Assembly (NCBI GenBank): GCA_019414025.1
Contig: DXMU01000020.1
Location: 116,002-180,001, forward strand
Reading direction: 5' to 3'
DNA: 64,000 bases
Origin: Collinsella sp.
GTDB lineage: Bacteria > Actinomycetota > Coriobacteriia > Coriobacteriales > Coriobacteriaceae
The notes under the pieces are model-generated. The model saw nothing but the letters and a program-made list of their open reading frames with translations, was not told where the DNA came from and ran no database searches. A program made the translations under genes and the position numbers. The first letter of the stretch is position 1. Every line of letters begins with the position of its first letter. Shown here one piece after another: positions 1 to 10,519 of the stretch.

Positions 1-2
1 TG

Positions 3-566
3 CTGCTTGCGCATGGCCGGTCGCTCGACGTGGTTTCCCAGGCCGAGCTTATGGAGGCGCCGCTCGGCGCTGCTCCCGATTACGAGATGACATGCGCCGC
101 AAGCGCGATCGCCGAGGTCGCGCGCGTGTGCTCGTTCGAGGACGCCGAGGACCCGTTTACCTTTGCCATCACGCAGCGGGCGCTCACACTTGTCGGCAGC
201 GGGCTCGACGCGGCACATATGGACCTGCTCGTGGCGGCCTTTGTCTTTAAATTGCTGTCGCACGTTGGCTACCGACCCGATTTTTCGGCATGCGTGCTGT
301 GCGGAGACCCGATGCTGTCGTATTTTTCGCCCCAGGCGGGCGGCCTCATGTGCGGGTCGTGCGCGTCGAGCGTGCCCGGTGCCGAGCTGGTGTCGACCGG
401 TGAGGTCGCATGGCTGCGCGCCCTTATGTCCATGACCTTCGATGCGCTTATGGCCGAGAGGGTCGACCCCCATACCGCTGCCTTTTTGCTGGGGCTTTCG
501 CACGTGTGGGCTGCGACGCACACTGATCAACGTCTCCGTGCGATGGAATTCATGTTGGGTCGGTGA
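3..566 (+). CDS. recO: DNA repair protein RecO, 3' part (cut by window edge)
   Basis: This is the C-terminal part of RecO, the recombination mediator that works with RecR and RecF to load RecA onto SSB-coated single-stranded DNA. The open frame runs in from the left edge, so the N-terminal OB fold is outside the window. Two Cys-x-x-Cys pairs (in SACVLCGDP and GLMCGSC) match the zinc-binding knuckle of many bacterial RecO proteins, followed by the usual helical C-terminus ending MEFMLGR. The GTG near base 30 that opens the longest in-window frame is not a credible start, because the reading frame is open upstream to base 3. It is followed by rpsO on the same strand. Confidence 0.85.
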   Translation: MLAHGRSLDVVSQAELMEAPLGAAPDYEMTCAASAIAEVARVCSFEDAEDPFTFAITQRALTLVGSGLDAAHMDLLVAAFVFKLLSHVGYRPDFSACVLCGDPMLSYFSPQAGGLMCGSCASSVPGAELVSTGEVAWLRALMSMTFDALMAERVDPHTAAFLLGLSHVWAATHTDQRLRAMEFMLGR

Positions 567-668
567 TGATGCGCAGGCGCGGGCTGCTTGTGGTAACATA
601 CCGACCTGTTGGTACCTCGACCTTGGATGCTCGCTCCACCGGCGGCTTCCCAGTCCGAGGCGAATAGC

Positions 669-684
669 GTCGCCCGCGGGCGAC
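669..684 (+). promoter_or_regulatory. hairpin in rpsO leader
   Basis: GTCGCCC-GC-GGGCGAC is a perfect 7-bp inverted repeat, 20 bases upstream of the rpsO start codon and just before the A-rich ribosome-binding region. S15 is known to repress its own mRNA by binding leader structures in several bacteria, so this hairpin is a candidate part of such a switch. That role is inferred from position only. Confidence 0.35.
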
Positions 685-704
685 AAGAAACGAAAGGTGA
701 AACA

Positions 705-983
705 ATGACTGTTTCCAAAGAGCGCAAGGCGGAGCTGACTGCCCAGTTCGGTAACACCCCGGTCGACACCGGCAATCCCAAGGTTCAGGTCGCCATCCTG
801 ACCGAGCGCATCAAGGAGCTGACCGAGCACATGAAGTCCCACCAGAAGGACTTCCACACCCGTCGTGGTCTGCTCATGCTCGTCGGCCGTCGTCGTCGTC
901 TTCTCTCCTACATCAAGAAGAACGACATCGTCGAGTATCGTGAGCTCATCAAGGCTCTGGGCATCCGCGACAACATCCAGTAA
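705..983 (+). CDS. rpsO: 30S ribosomal protein S15
   Basis: S15 is a primary 16S rRNA-binding protein that organises the central domain of the 30S subunit. The 92-residue product has the normal length and family signatures: an N-terminal helix (MTVSKERKAEL), the segment DTGNPKVQVAILTERI, and the RNA-binding stretch HTRRGLLMLVGRRRRLL. The ATG at 705 follows an AAAGGTGAAA ribosome-binding site. The longer in-frame upstream extension is not S15-like and was rejected. An intrinsic terminator follows 17 bases after the stop, and pnp lies next, the rpsO-pnp order found in many bacteria. Confidence 0.97.
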   Translation: MTVSKERKAELTAQFGNTPVDTGNPKVQVAILTERIKELTEHMKSHQKDFHTRRGLLMLVGRRRRLLSYIKKNDIVEYRELIKALGIRDNIQ

Positions 984-1000
984 GGATTTGTACATGCAAG

Positions 1001-1030
1001 GAGCGTCCTGCGCAGCGGGGCGCTCTTTTT
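1001..1030 (+). terminator. intrinsic terminator after rpsO
   Basis: An 8-bp stem (GAGCGTCC pairing with GGGCGCTC, one G-T pair) is followed at once by five T residues. It lies 17 bases past the rpsO stop and should cause termination, or partial read-through into pnp. Confidence 0.85.
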
Positions 1031-1133
1031 GTGTAAGGGCGTGAACAATCACGCTCTGAAGCGTGGCGGGGGCAGGGGGCCCGCGTCACATGAGGAGCCT
1101 GCAGGCAAGGGGCCTGCGGGGTAAAGGAGAACA

Positions 1134-3380
<2,247 letters not shown>

Positions 3381-3403
3381 CAGCCACACATAAGCAGCTC
3401 AAC

Positions 3404-3433
3404 AAGGGCGACTCCTAAGGGGGTCGCCCTTTT
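3404..3433 (+). terminator. intrinsic terminator after pnp
   Basis: AAGGGCGAC pairs with GTCGCCCTT around a short loop, and T residues follow. The 3' half of this terminator is itself part of a larger 25-bp inverted repeat that brackets the structured element described next. Confidence 0.85.
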
Positions 3434-3574
3434 GCTTGCGCCCGGGAGGGCCGTATATGAAGTTTCCTGCTCTACAGTCCTGCGCAAGACGGAAAGCACA
3501 TTAAGTGCTTTCCTTTGCGTGCGGAACTCGCGATAAACTTCATATGCGTCCCTCCCGGGCGCAAGCAAAAGGGC
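3426..3574. repeat. structured inverted-repeat element, family 1 copy 1, with 25-bp outer arms
   Basis: Bases 3426-3450 and 3550-3574 are perfect 25-bp reverse complements. Between them lies a core (3455-3545) with its own ends ATATGAAGTTT and AAACTTCATAT. In the middle is a 9-bp hairpin, GGAAAGCAC-attaa-GTGCTTTCC (3491-3513). The left outer arm includes the descending half of the pnp terminator. No open frame of interest is present. It resembles a non-autonomous palindromic (MITE- or REP-like) element or a structured RNA. Confidence 0.75.
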
Positions 3575-3728
3575 TGGTTAGTGCCGCTCGCTATTTAGTT
3601 AGACAGTCTATTCAGTAGTCAGATTTCAGATCAGTAGATAGACATAGCAGTATTTCCCCTGATAAAACCTACCAAAATAAACCTATCTCATATTGGCAGG
3701 TCAGGGCTCAGCGGCCCCGGCACGGGCT

Positions 3729-3812
3729 AAGTTTATCGCGAGTTCCGCACGAACAGGAGGCCACTTAATGTGGCCTCCGTCGTGAGCGGGACTGTAGAGC
3801 AGGAAACTTCAT
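3729..3812. repeat. structured inverted-repeat element, family 1 copy 2 (opposite orientation)
   Basis: This is a diverged reverse-complement copy of the core at 3455-3545. It shares AAGTTTATCGCGAGTTCCGCA at one side and ACTGTAGAGCAGGAAACTTC at the other. The central hairpin is GGAGGCCAC-ttaat-GTGGCCTCC (3756-3778). It differs from copy 1 at three adjacent stem positions, and each change is matched by the compensating change on the other strand, so pairing is kept. The flanks are not the same as those of copy 1. Confidence 0.75.
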
Positions 3813-4022
3813 CAGTGCCCGCCCCACGGGAACCGGCGGGATATACAGGTCCAGATGGGGCTTTGATGCATGGGTGGTCTGTGCTCGTGCAAATGGGTAT
3901 CATATTTTGGTTATTGCATCGACTCTGTGATGCATGTTTGTACGTTCCCGGCGGTCGGTTTGCCAGAAGCGCCCCGTCGGTTGTTCCAGTCCCGTTTCGA
4001 AGAAAGGAAACCACACGAACCT
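3813..4022 (+). other. rnj upstream region, no gene recognised
   Basis: Together with 3575-3728 this fills the gap between pnp and rnj. The 3575-3728 part is noticeably AT-rich and holds no gene. In 3813-4022 the in-frame extension of rnj can be translated, but it does not look like RNase J sequence and is taken as leader. A weak ribosome-binding site (GAAAGGAAA) lies about 14 bases before the chosen rnj ATG. No strong promoter was recognised. Confidence 0.5.
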
Positions 4023-5693
4023 ATGGCAGCTAAAAAATCATCTCCCTTGAAGATCATCCCGCTCGGCGGCCTTGACGGCATCGGTAAGAACATGACGGTC
4101 TTCGAGTGCGGCGGCGACATGGTGCTCGTCGACGCCGGTCTCATGTTCCCCGATGACTCCCAGCCTGGTATCGACCTGGTGCTTCCTGACTACACCTACG
4201 TTCTTGAAAACGAGGAGAAGCTCCGCGGTATCGTCGTCACCCACGGCCACGAGGACCACACCGGTTCGCTTCCGTATCTGCTGCAGGACCTCAACAATAA
4301 GGTGCCCATCTTCTCGAGCAAGCTGACGCTTGGCTTTATCGAGGGCAAGCTTTCTGAGTTCCGCATCCGCGCACCCAAGTTCCGCGAGGTCAAGGGCGGC
4401 AGCCATGTCAACCTCGGCGGCATCTCGCTCGACTTCTTCTCGATGACGCACTCCATCCCCGGCGCTCTGGGCGTGTTCATCCGCACCAATCAGGGCACCG
4501 TCATGCACACGGGCGACTTTAAGCTTGACCAGACGCCCATCGATGGTGTCACGCCCGACTATGCCGCTATCAGCCGCTTTGCCAAGCAGGGCATCGACCT
4601 GCTGCTGTCCGACTCCACCAACGCCACGGTTCCCGGCTTTACCAAGTCCGAGGCCGAGGTCGGTCCCAACTTGCTGCACGCTATCAAGAACGCCCCGGGT
4701 CGCGTGTTCGTCGCGTCGTTCTCGAGCCACATCCATCGTTTGCAGCAGATCTGCGATGCCGCCCGCAAGTGCGGCCGTAAGGTCGTTGTGACCGGTCGTT
4801 CCATGCTCACCAATACACGCGTGGCGCGCGAGCTCGGTTACCTCAACATCGATGATGCCGATATCATCGATGCCTTCGACATTGACAACCTGCCCGACGA
4901 CAAGATTGTCGTCATGTGCACCGGTTCGCAGGGCGAGCCTCTGTCGGCCCTTTCGCGCATGGCCAACGGCGAGCACAAGACGCTCTCCATCCACGAGGGC
5001 GATACCGTCATCCTCTCGGCAACGCCGGTCCCCGGTAACGAGAAGGCCGTTCAGCAGGTCGTTAACAGCTTGGCCAAGCTCGGCTGCGACGTGTGGGATA
5101 AGAACCGCGCTCTCGTCCACGTCTCCGGTCACGGTAGCCAGGAGGAGCTCAAGCTCCTGATGGCCATGGCCAAGCCCACGTACTTTATGCCGGTTCACGG
5201 TGAGGCCGTGCATCTGCGCGCCCATGCTCAACTTGCACGCAAGATGGGTCTCAAGGACGATCATATCTTTATCCTCGATAACGGCGACACGCTCGAGATG
5301 CGCGGCGGTATCGTCAAGCGCGGTACGCCCGTCGAGTCCGGCGTCGTCTACGTCGACGGCCTACGTATCGGCGATACCGACCCCATCGTTCTGCGCGATC
5401 GCCAGAAGCTCGCCAACGACGGTATGGTTACCGCTGTTGCCATCGTCTCGCTCAAGCACAAGAAGATCGAGGCCATCGAGTTCTCGGGCCGTGGTGTCTC
5501 GTTTGCCATCGACGACCAGTTCTCCGAGGATGCCTCCGCATCCATTATGAAGACGATCGAGAAGGGCAAGTTCAGCTTTACGAGCAGCGGTTCCGATGCC
5601 ATTCGCAAGGCCGTACGCGATTCACTCTCCAACTTTATCTGGAGCCGTACGCGCACTCGTCCGATGATCATCCCGGTCGTCATGGAGGTTTAG
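4023..5693 (+). CDS. rnj: ribonuclease J
   Basis: RNase J is a metallo-beta-lactamase / beta-CASP nuclease with endonuclease and 5'-3' exonuclease activity in RNA decay and rRNA maturation. The 556-residue product starts MAAKKSSPLKIIPLGGLDGIGKN. The zinc ligands HGHEDH fall at residues 74-79, later conserved metal-site motifs include HTGDFKLD and DSTNA, and the beta-CASP motif VSGHGSQEE is near the end of the catalytic core. Start 4023 was chosen over an upstream frame because homology to the family begins there. ftsK starts immediately after the stop, so the two are probably co-transcribed. Confidence 0.93.
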   Translation: MAAKKSSPLKIIPLGGLDGIGKNMTVFECGGDMVLVDAGLMFPDDSQPGIDLVLPDYTYVLENEEKLRGIVVTHGHEDHTGSLPYLLQDLNNKVPIFSSKLTLGFIEGKLSEFRIRAPKFREVKGGSHVNLGGISLDFFSMTHSIPGALGVFIRTNQGTVMHTGDFKLDQTPIDGVTPDYAAISRFAKQGIDLLLSDSTNATVPGFTKSEAEVGPNLLHAIKNAPGRVFVASFSSHIHRLQQICDAARKCGRKVVVTGRSMLTNTRVARELGYLNIDDADIIDAFDIDNLPDDKIVVMCTGSQGEPLSALSRMANGEHKTLSIHEGDTVILSATPVPGNEKAVQQVVNSLAKLGCDVWDKNRALVHVSGHGSQEELKLLMAMAKPTYFMPVHGEAVHLRAHAQLARKMGLKDDHIFILDNGDTLEMRGGIVKRGTPVESGVVYVDGLRIGDTDPIVLRDRQKLANDGMVTAVAIVSLKHKKIEAIEFSGRGVSFAIDDQFSEDASASIMKTIEKGKFSFTSSGSDAIRKAVRDSLSNFIWSRTRTRPMIIPVVMEV

Positions 5694-5694
5694 T

Positions 5695-8475
5695 TTGGCG
5701 CGCGGATCAGCACAAAACGCCAAAGGCAATAAGGCCAATAACCAACCGGCATCTGCTAAGGGTGCCGGTTCCCATCTGCGTGCCAATAAGGGCCACGAGT
5801 CCGAGTTCGATGATTTCGAGCCCTTGGTCGAGCCCTCGGCCAACCGCGATATCGCCGGCGTGGTCATTGCCGTTTTGGCGATTGCGTCCTTTATTGCCGT
5901 GATTTCGCCGGCGACTGCGCCCGTTACGGCTGCGGTTGCCGGTTTCTACCACTTGGGCTTTGGTCTGGGCGCCTACGTGCTGCCGATCGTCATTTTGCTG
6001 TTTGCCGCCACGCTCTTTTTAGGCGAGGACTCGCCGCTCAACGCGCGCTCTGTTGCGGGCGGCGCCGTGGTCTTTATCGCCGTCGTCTCCATTCTTTCGC
6101 TGATGGTGCCGGGCACGAGCGATTCGTGCGACCTTATGTTTACGCCGCAAAATCTGTCCGCCTCGGGTGGCTACATCGGTGCGTTTATTGCGAGTGCGCT
6201 GCAGAATGCCCTGGGTAAGCCTATTGCGATGGTGGTCCTGTTGGGTCTGGCCGTCGTTGGTTTTGTCATCATCGGCTTTTCTGTGGGTGGTGTGCTGCGC
6301 TCTGCCCGCGACCGTGCGGCAGATTTTGCCGAACGCCGTCGTGCCGATGTCAACGCCAGCCCTTGGGGTGACGACGAAGCCCTGTCGGTGCCCGGCGTTG
6401 CCCGTCCGCACCTGAGCATTCTTCGTCAAAAGGGCTCCGATGCTGCCGTGACCACGGTCATGGGCAACGATGTGGACCCGGTTTTGGACGATGATGACGA
6501 GGACGAGGATCCGTTTGTTGACGTGTCCGATGCCGTGGATGCCGTGCGGGCCAAGACAACGCTGTTGCCGCGCCGCCATGCCAAGAAGGGCAAGGCCACA
6601 CCCAAGTTGAATACAAGTGAGCCCGACCCGTCTTGGTCCGATAGCGAGATTGAGCTCACCGAGGGCGATGACGAGGACGACGAGGCTCCGATTGAGACCG
6701 CAAAGACAACTTTGCTGCCGCGTCGCCATGCAAAGCGCGGCCAGGTAACCGGCCAGCTTTCGATGGAAGACGACTCCGATAAGATCGACGAGTCCGAGCC
6801 GCCGTTTGCCGTGAATCCCGTCTCGGCCGCACCTCAGATTCCCGACTTCCTGAAGCATCCCAAGGTTGCCGATGCGCCTGCCACGAGTGCTGTCGAATCG
6901 GCTGCGGCTCGTGATGGGGGAGTGGACGACGGCGCCGCAGATAACGAGGGCGAAGAAGAGGACGGCCTCAAGCTTCCGCCGCTCGAAATCCTGCATGCCA
7001 ACCCGCAGTCGGCTTCCGCCGCGTCTTCGGACAAGGAGCTTGAGCAGACCGCTGAGTCACTGCAATCCACCTTGCTTGAGTTTGGCCGCAGTGCCCGCGT
7101 GGTCGGCTGGATCGCCGGCCCCACGGTGACGACCTTTAAGCTGCAGCCCGGTGAGGGCGAGCGTGTGAGCAAAATCTCGAGCCTCGAGGACGATATCGCG
7201 CTTTCGCTCGCTGCCCAGTCGGTGCGTATCTTTGCCCCGATCCCCGGCACCTCGCTCGTGGGCATCGAGATTCCCAACCGCAAGCGCCAGAACGTCAATC
7301 TGGGCGACGTGCTGTCCTATGTGAAGGGCGGTCCGCTCGAGCTCGCTATCGGCCGTGACGCCGAGGGCACGCCGGTCGTCGCCGACCTCGCCAAGATGCC
7401 TCACCTGTTGATCGCCGGTACGACTGGTTCTGGTAAGTCGGTGATGATCAACTCCATCATCACGACCTTGCTCATGCGCGCCCTTCCCGAGGACGTTCGC
7501 CTGATTATGGTCGACCCCAAGCGCGTCGAGCTTGCGGGCTATAACGGTCTGCCGCATCTCTATGTGCCCGTGGTGACCGAGCCTAAGCAGGCCGCGAGCG
7601 CTCTGCAATGGGCTGTGTCCGAGATGGAGCGTCGCCTGAAGGTTTTCGAGCGTCTCAACGTGCGTAAGATCTCGACCTACAATGAAAAGCAGGCCGCCGG
7701 CGAGTTTGAGCATTACGACAACCCGCCGCAAAAGATGCCCTACCTGGTCATCATCATCGACGAGCTTTCGGACCTGATGATGGTCGCCGGTAAGGATGTC
7801 GAGGCCTCGATCGTGCGTATTGCACAGCTGGGCCGTGCCGCCGGTATTCATCTTATCGTGGCCACGCAGCGCCCCAGCTCCAACGTGGTGACGGGCCTCA
7901 TCAAGGCTAACATCACCAACCGCATCGCCTTTAACGTCGCCACGGGCATCGACTCGCGCGTCATCATCGACCAGATGGGCGCCGAGAAGCTCACCGGTTT
8001 GGGCGACATGTTGTTCTCCAAGGTCGACTGGGGCAAGCCCCGCCGTATCCAGGGCTGCTTTGTCTCGGATGATGAGATCAACGAGATTGTCGAGTTCGTC
8101 AAGTCGCAGAGTGAGCCAGACTACCACGAGGAGATCCTGTCTGCCGTGGCGCCCGCTTCCATGTCTATGGCGGGTGGCGGCGGCATTGTCCGCACCGGAG
8201 TAGCCGAGCCGCAAGACGATGATCCACTCATTTGGGAAGCCGCCCATATTGTGGTGGAATCGCAGCTTGGCTCCACATCTGGCCTGCAACGTCGTCTGAA
8301 GGTTGGCTATGCGCGTGCCGGGCGTATTATGGACATGCTGGAAGAAAAGGGTGTCGTCGGCCCGCCCGACGGTTCCAAGCCGCGCGAGGTCCTGTTGGAC
8401 GAGGAGGGGCTTGCCGCGCTGGAATCTGTCGACGCCGAGATGGCACGTGAAGATCGTGAGTTTGGAGGATTCTGA
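5695..8475 (+). CDS. ftsK: DNA translocase FtsK/SpoIIIE
   Basis: FtsK is a septum-anchored, ATP-driven DNA pump that clears and orients chromosomes during division. The 926-residue product has an N-terminal membrane domain (hydrophobic stretches from about residue 55 to 205), a long acidic linker, an AAA+ motor with Walker A GTTGSGKS at residues 575-582 and Walker B-like IIIIDELSDL, and a C-terminal winged-helix gamma domain (SGLQRRLKVGYARAG). The start is TTG, one base after the rnj stop, with GGAGG in the rnj tail. The linker has a duplicated motif AKTTLLPRRHAK at residues 286-297 and 336-347. Confidence 0.95.
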   Translation: MARGSAQNAKGNKANNQPASAKGAGSHLRANKGHESEFDDFEPLVEPSANRDIAGVVIAVLAIASFIAVISPATAPVTAAVAGFYHLGFGLGAYVLPIVILLFAATLFLGEDSPLNARSVAGGAVVFIAVVSILSLMVPGTSDSCDLMFTPQNLSASGGYIGAFIASALQNALGKPIAMVVLLGLAVVGFVIIGFSVGGVLRSARDRAADFAERRRADVNASPWGDDEALSVPGVARPHLSILRQKGSDAAVTTVMGNDVDPVLDDDDEDEDPFVDVSDAVDAVRAKTTLLPRRHAKKGKATPKLNTSEPDPSWSDSEIELTEGDDEDDEAPIETAKTTLLPRRHAKRGQVTGQLSMEDDSDKIDESEPPFAVNPVSAAPQIPDFLKHPKVADAPATSAVESAAARDGGVDDGAADNEGEEEDGLKLPPLEILHANPQSASAASSDKELEQTAESLQSTLLEFGRSARVVGWIAGPTVTTFKLQPGEGERVSKISSLEDDIALSLAAQSVRIFAPIPGTSLVGIEIPNRKRQNVNLGDVLSYVKGGPLELAIGRDAEGTPVVADLAKMPHLLIAGTTGSGKSVMINSIITTLLMRALPEDVRLIMVDPKRVELAGYNGLPHLYVPVVTEPKQAASALQWAVSEMERRLKVFERLNVRKISTYNEKQAAGEFEHYDNPPQKMPYLVIIIDELSDLMMVAGKDVEASIVRIAQLGRAAGIHLIVATQRPSSNVVTGLIKANITNRIAFNVATGIDSRVIIDQMGAEKLTGLGDMLFSKVDWGKPRRIQGCFVSDDEINEIVEFVKSQSEPDYHEEILSAVAPASMSMAGGGGIVRTGVAEPQDDDPLIWEAAHIVVESQLGSTSGLQRRLKVGYARAGRIMDMLEEKGVVGPPDGSKPREVLLDEEGLAALESVDAEMAREDREFGGF

Positions 8476-9968
8476 TGGCTGCACGCTTTGGTGACATGCT
8501 GCTCGAGCAGCGTCGCCGAATGGGCCTTTCCATTCAGCAGGTCGCCAACACCATCAAAATCAGGCCGCAGATCATCGAGTTTTTCGAGACCGGTAACTTT
8601 GCTTCGATGCCGCCGCGCGGCTATGCGCAGGGCATGATTTCGAGCTATGCCCGATTTTTGGGCCTCAATCCGCGCGAGGTCGTCAATGCCTACTTTGACG
8701 ACCTGATGGCATACGAACGCGAAACGTCGCAGCAGGGCGGTCGTTTTCAGGACGCCGCCGGCTACGTCAATTCGCGTTCCTCTGTCGATAACGGGCGCTT
8801 CCTGATGGTTCAGGGTGGTCGCTCAACGCGTTATGGTCAGCGTCCGCAGCAGGCTGGCTATATTACCGAGACGGGTTCGGGCGAGGAGATTCGCTCGCAG
8901 CGTGACCGGTTCCGCAGTACGCCGATGCCCGAGGACCGTGCACTTCCCGCTGCCCGCGGCGTGGCGCGTGACCCTCGTGCCGGCTACGGCGACGGCGGCT
9001 ATTCCGATCGCGGTCACCGTGGTATCTCCACCGGACGCTCTCGCAGTGGCTATGCGGACGCCGATACCACGCAGGTGACGCCGCGTCTTCGCTCTCAACC
9101 ACAGCCGTATGGCCAGCGCTCTTCGGCTCCGCGTGCGGGCCAGCGTGGCTATCAAGGCCGCGGTGAACTTGCGCCCCGCTCGGGTCAGCGCAGCCTTCAG
9201 GGCCAGGGTGGCTATCGCGGCCGTTCCGATAGCAATCGTGGTCGTATGCCTCAGGGAGGCGGCCGCAGCAGTTCCAGTCGTGGACGCGGCGGTTCCCGTG
9301 CTCCTCAAAACAACGGGCTCGATCCGCGTATCGTCTACGCAGGTATCGGTGCCGTGGCGTTGCTGCTGATCGTGCTCATCGTGGTACTTCTGCGCGGCTG
9401 CGCATCTTCGACGCCCGAGACCACGCCCGAGACGCCCACTGTTACCAAGACGACGACCAAGAAGTCTTCTAAGAAGACCGAAACGGTCGACGAGGACGAA
9501 GACACCGATGAGCCGACTGACGAGTCGACTAATTCGGACGCCGCCAAGACGACGGCCAAGAAGGAAGAGAACGAGGTCACAAAGGTTAAGGTCTCCGTTG
9601 CCAAGGGAAAGACCGCGTGGATTGAGGTCAAGGTCGACGGAAAGTCGGTCTATGGCGCCCAGGCGACTGGCCCCTTTGAGCAGGAGTACACGCCTGAGTC
9701 CTCGATCGAGATCACCACGTCCAAGCCTTCCGATGTCACCGTTACCAAGAACGGCGAAAAGGTCCGTTACGATACCAAGACCTCGGGTGTGGCGCGTGTG
9801 ACGATCACCGTTCCCAAGAAGGAGACGACTGATTCCGAGAATGGTGAAAGTTCAAATGGTGCCGACACCACCGACGCCACCGATGCCCAGTCTACGGATG
9901 GCGCCGATACCGCAACTGACGGCCAGACGCCCACCGATTCTACCGACTATTCGTACGATAGCTACTAA
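8475..9968 (+). CDS. RodZ-like helix-turn-helix membrane protein
   Basis: The 497-residue protein opens with a Xre-type helix-turn-helix of the RodZ class (FGDMLLEQRRRMGLSIQQVA, then RGYAQGMISSYARFLGL). A low-complexity Arg/Gln/Gly-rich linker with repeated GQRGYQGRG-like units follows, then one transmembrane helix near residues 288-311 and an extracytoplasmic Thr/Ser-rich region containing a beta-rich RodZ C-terminal-type domain (VSVAKGKTAWIEVKVDGKSVYG). RodZ links MreB and wall synthesis to cell shape. Its ATG overlaps the ftsK stop (ATGA), so translation is probably coupled. The basic linker next to DNA-translocase FtsK is notable. Family assignment is by architecture. Confidence 0.75.
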   Translation: MAARFGDMLLEQRRRMGLSIQQVANTIKIRPQIIEFFETGNFASMPPRGYAQGMISSYARFLGLNPREVVNAYFDDLMAYERETSQQGGRFQDAAGYVNSRSSVDNGRFLMVQGGRSTRYGQRPQQAGYITETGSGEEIRSQRDRFRSTPMPEDRALPAARGVARDPRAGYGDGGYSDRGHRGISTGRSRSGYADADTTQVTPRLRSQPQPYGQRSSAPRAGQRGYQGRGELAPRSGQRSLQGQGGYRGRSDSNRGRMPQGGGRSSSSRGRGGSRAPQNNGLDPRIVYAGIGAVALLLIVLIVVLLRGCASSTPETTPETPTVTKTTTKKSSKKTETVDEDEDTDEPTDESTNSDAAKTTAKKEENEVTKVKVSVAKGKTAWIEVKVDGKSVYGAQATGPFEQEYTPESSIEITTSKPSDVTVTKNGEKVRYDTKTSGVARVTITVPKKETTDSENGESSNGADTTDATDAQSTDGADTATDGQTPTDSTDYSYDSY

Positions 9969-9994
9969 GCCGCTCGTACGCGAAAGGAAACATC

Positions 9995-10492
9995 ATGGCT
10001 AAAGATTCCAGCTTCGACGTCGTGTCCGAGGTCAACATGCAAGAGGTCGACAACGCCTTCCAGCAGACCACGCGCGAGATTTCCCAGCGCTATGACCTGA
10101 AGGATTCCGGCGCCACGATCGAGCTTTCGAAGGGCGACAAGCTCTTTACAATCAACGCCCCGGCCGACTTTGTCTCCAAGCAGATCATCGATGTCCTGAG
10201 CTCCAAGCTCATCAAGCGCGGCATCGACCTCAAGGCTGTCTCGTGGGATGCTCCGCAGGCGGCATCGGGCGGCACCGTGCGCGTGCTCGGCCATATCGTC
10301 GAGGGTATCGACCAGGCGACCGCCAAGAAGATCAATAAGGACATCAAGGACCAAAAGCTCAAGGTCAAGGTGACCATCGAGGCCGAGAAGCTGCGTGTTT
10401 CCTCTGCTTCGAAGGACGCGTTGCAGACCGTTATCCAATTCCTGCGCGACCAGGACTACGGCCAGCCGCTGCAGTTCACCAACTACCGCTAA
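9995..10492 (+). CDS. yajQ: YajQ family nucleotide-binding protein
   Basis: The 165-residue product matches the YajQ/UPF0234 family in length and sequence (MAKDSSFDVVSEVNMQEVDN at the start, FLRDQDYGQPLQFTNYR at the end). Members are small two-domain ferredoxin-like proteins. Some bind cyclic di-GMP and act as transcription co-factors, but the general role is not settled. A GAAAGGAAA ribosome-binding site precedes the ATG. It sits between the RodZ-like gene and rimO with gaps under 30 bases, so it is likely in the same transcript. Confidence 0.9.
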   Translation: MAKDSSFDVVSEVNMQEVDNAFQQTTREISQRYDLKDSGATIELSKGDKLFTINAPADFVSKQIIDVLSSKLIKRGIDLKAVSWDAPQAASGGTVRVLGHIVEGIDQATAKKINKDIKDQKLKVKVTIEAEKLRVSSASKDALQTVIQFLRDQDYGQPLQFTNYR

Positions 10493-10519
10493 TATCATTC
10501 GAAAGGACTGCTCTCCAAC

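Noticed and set aside
3426..3812. CRISPR array in the pnp-rnj gap
   Set aside because: There are only two inverted copies with internal dyad symmetry and no spacer-repeat periodicity. No other CRISPR-like array was seen in the window.
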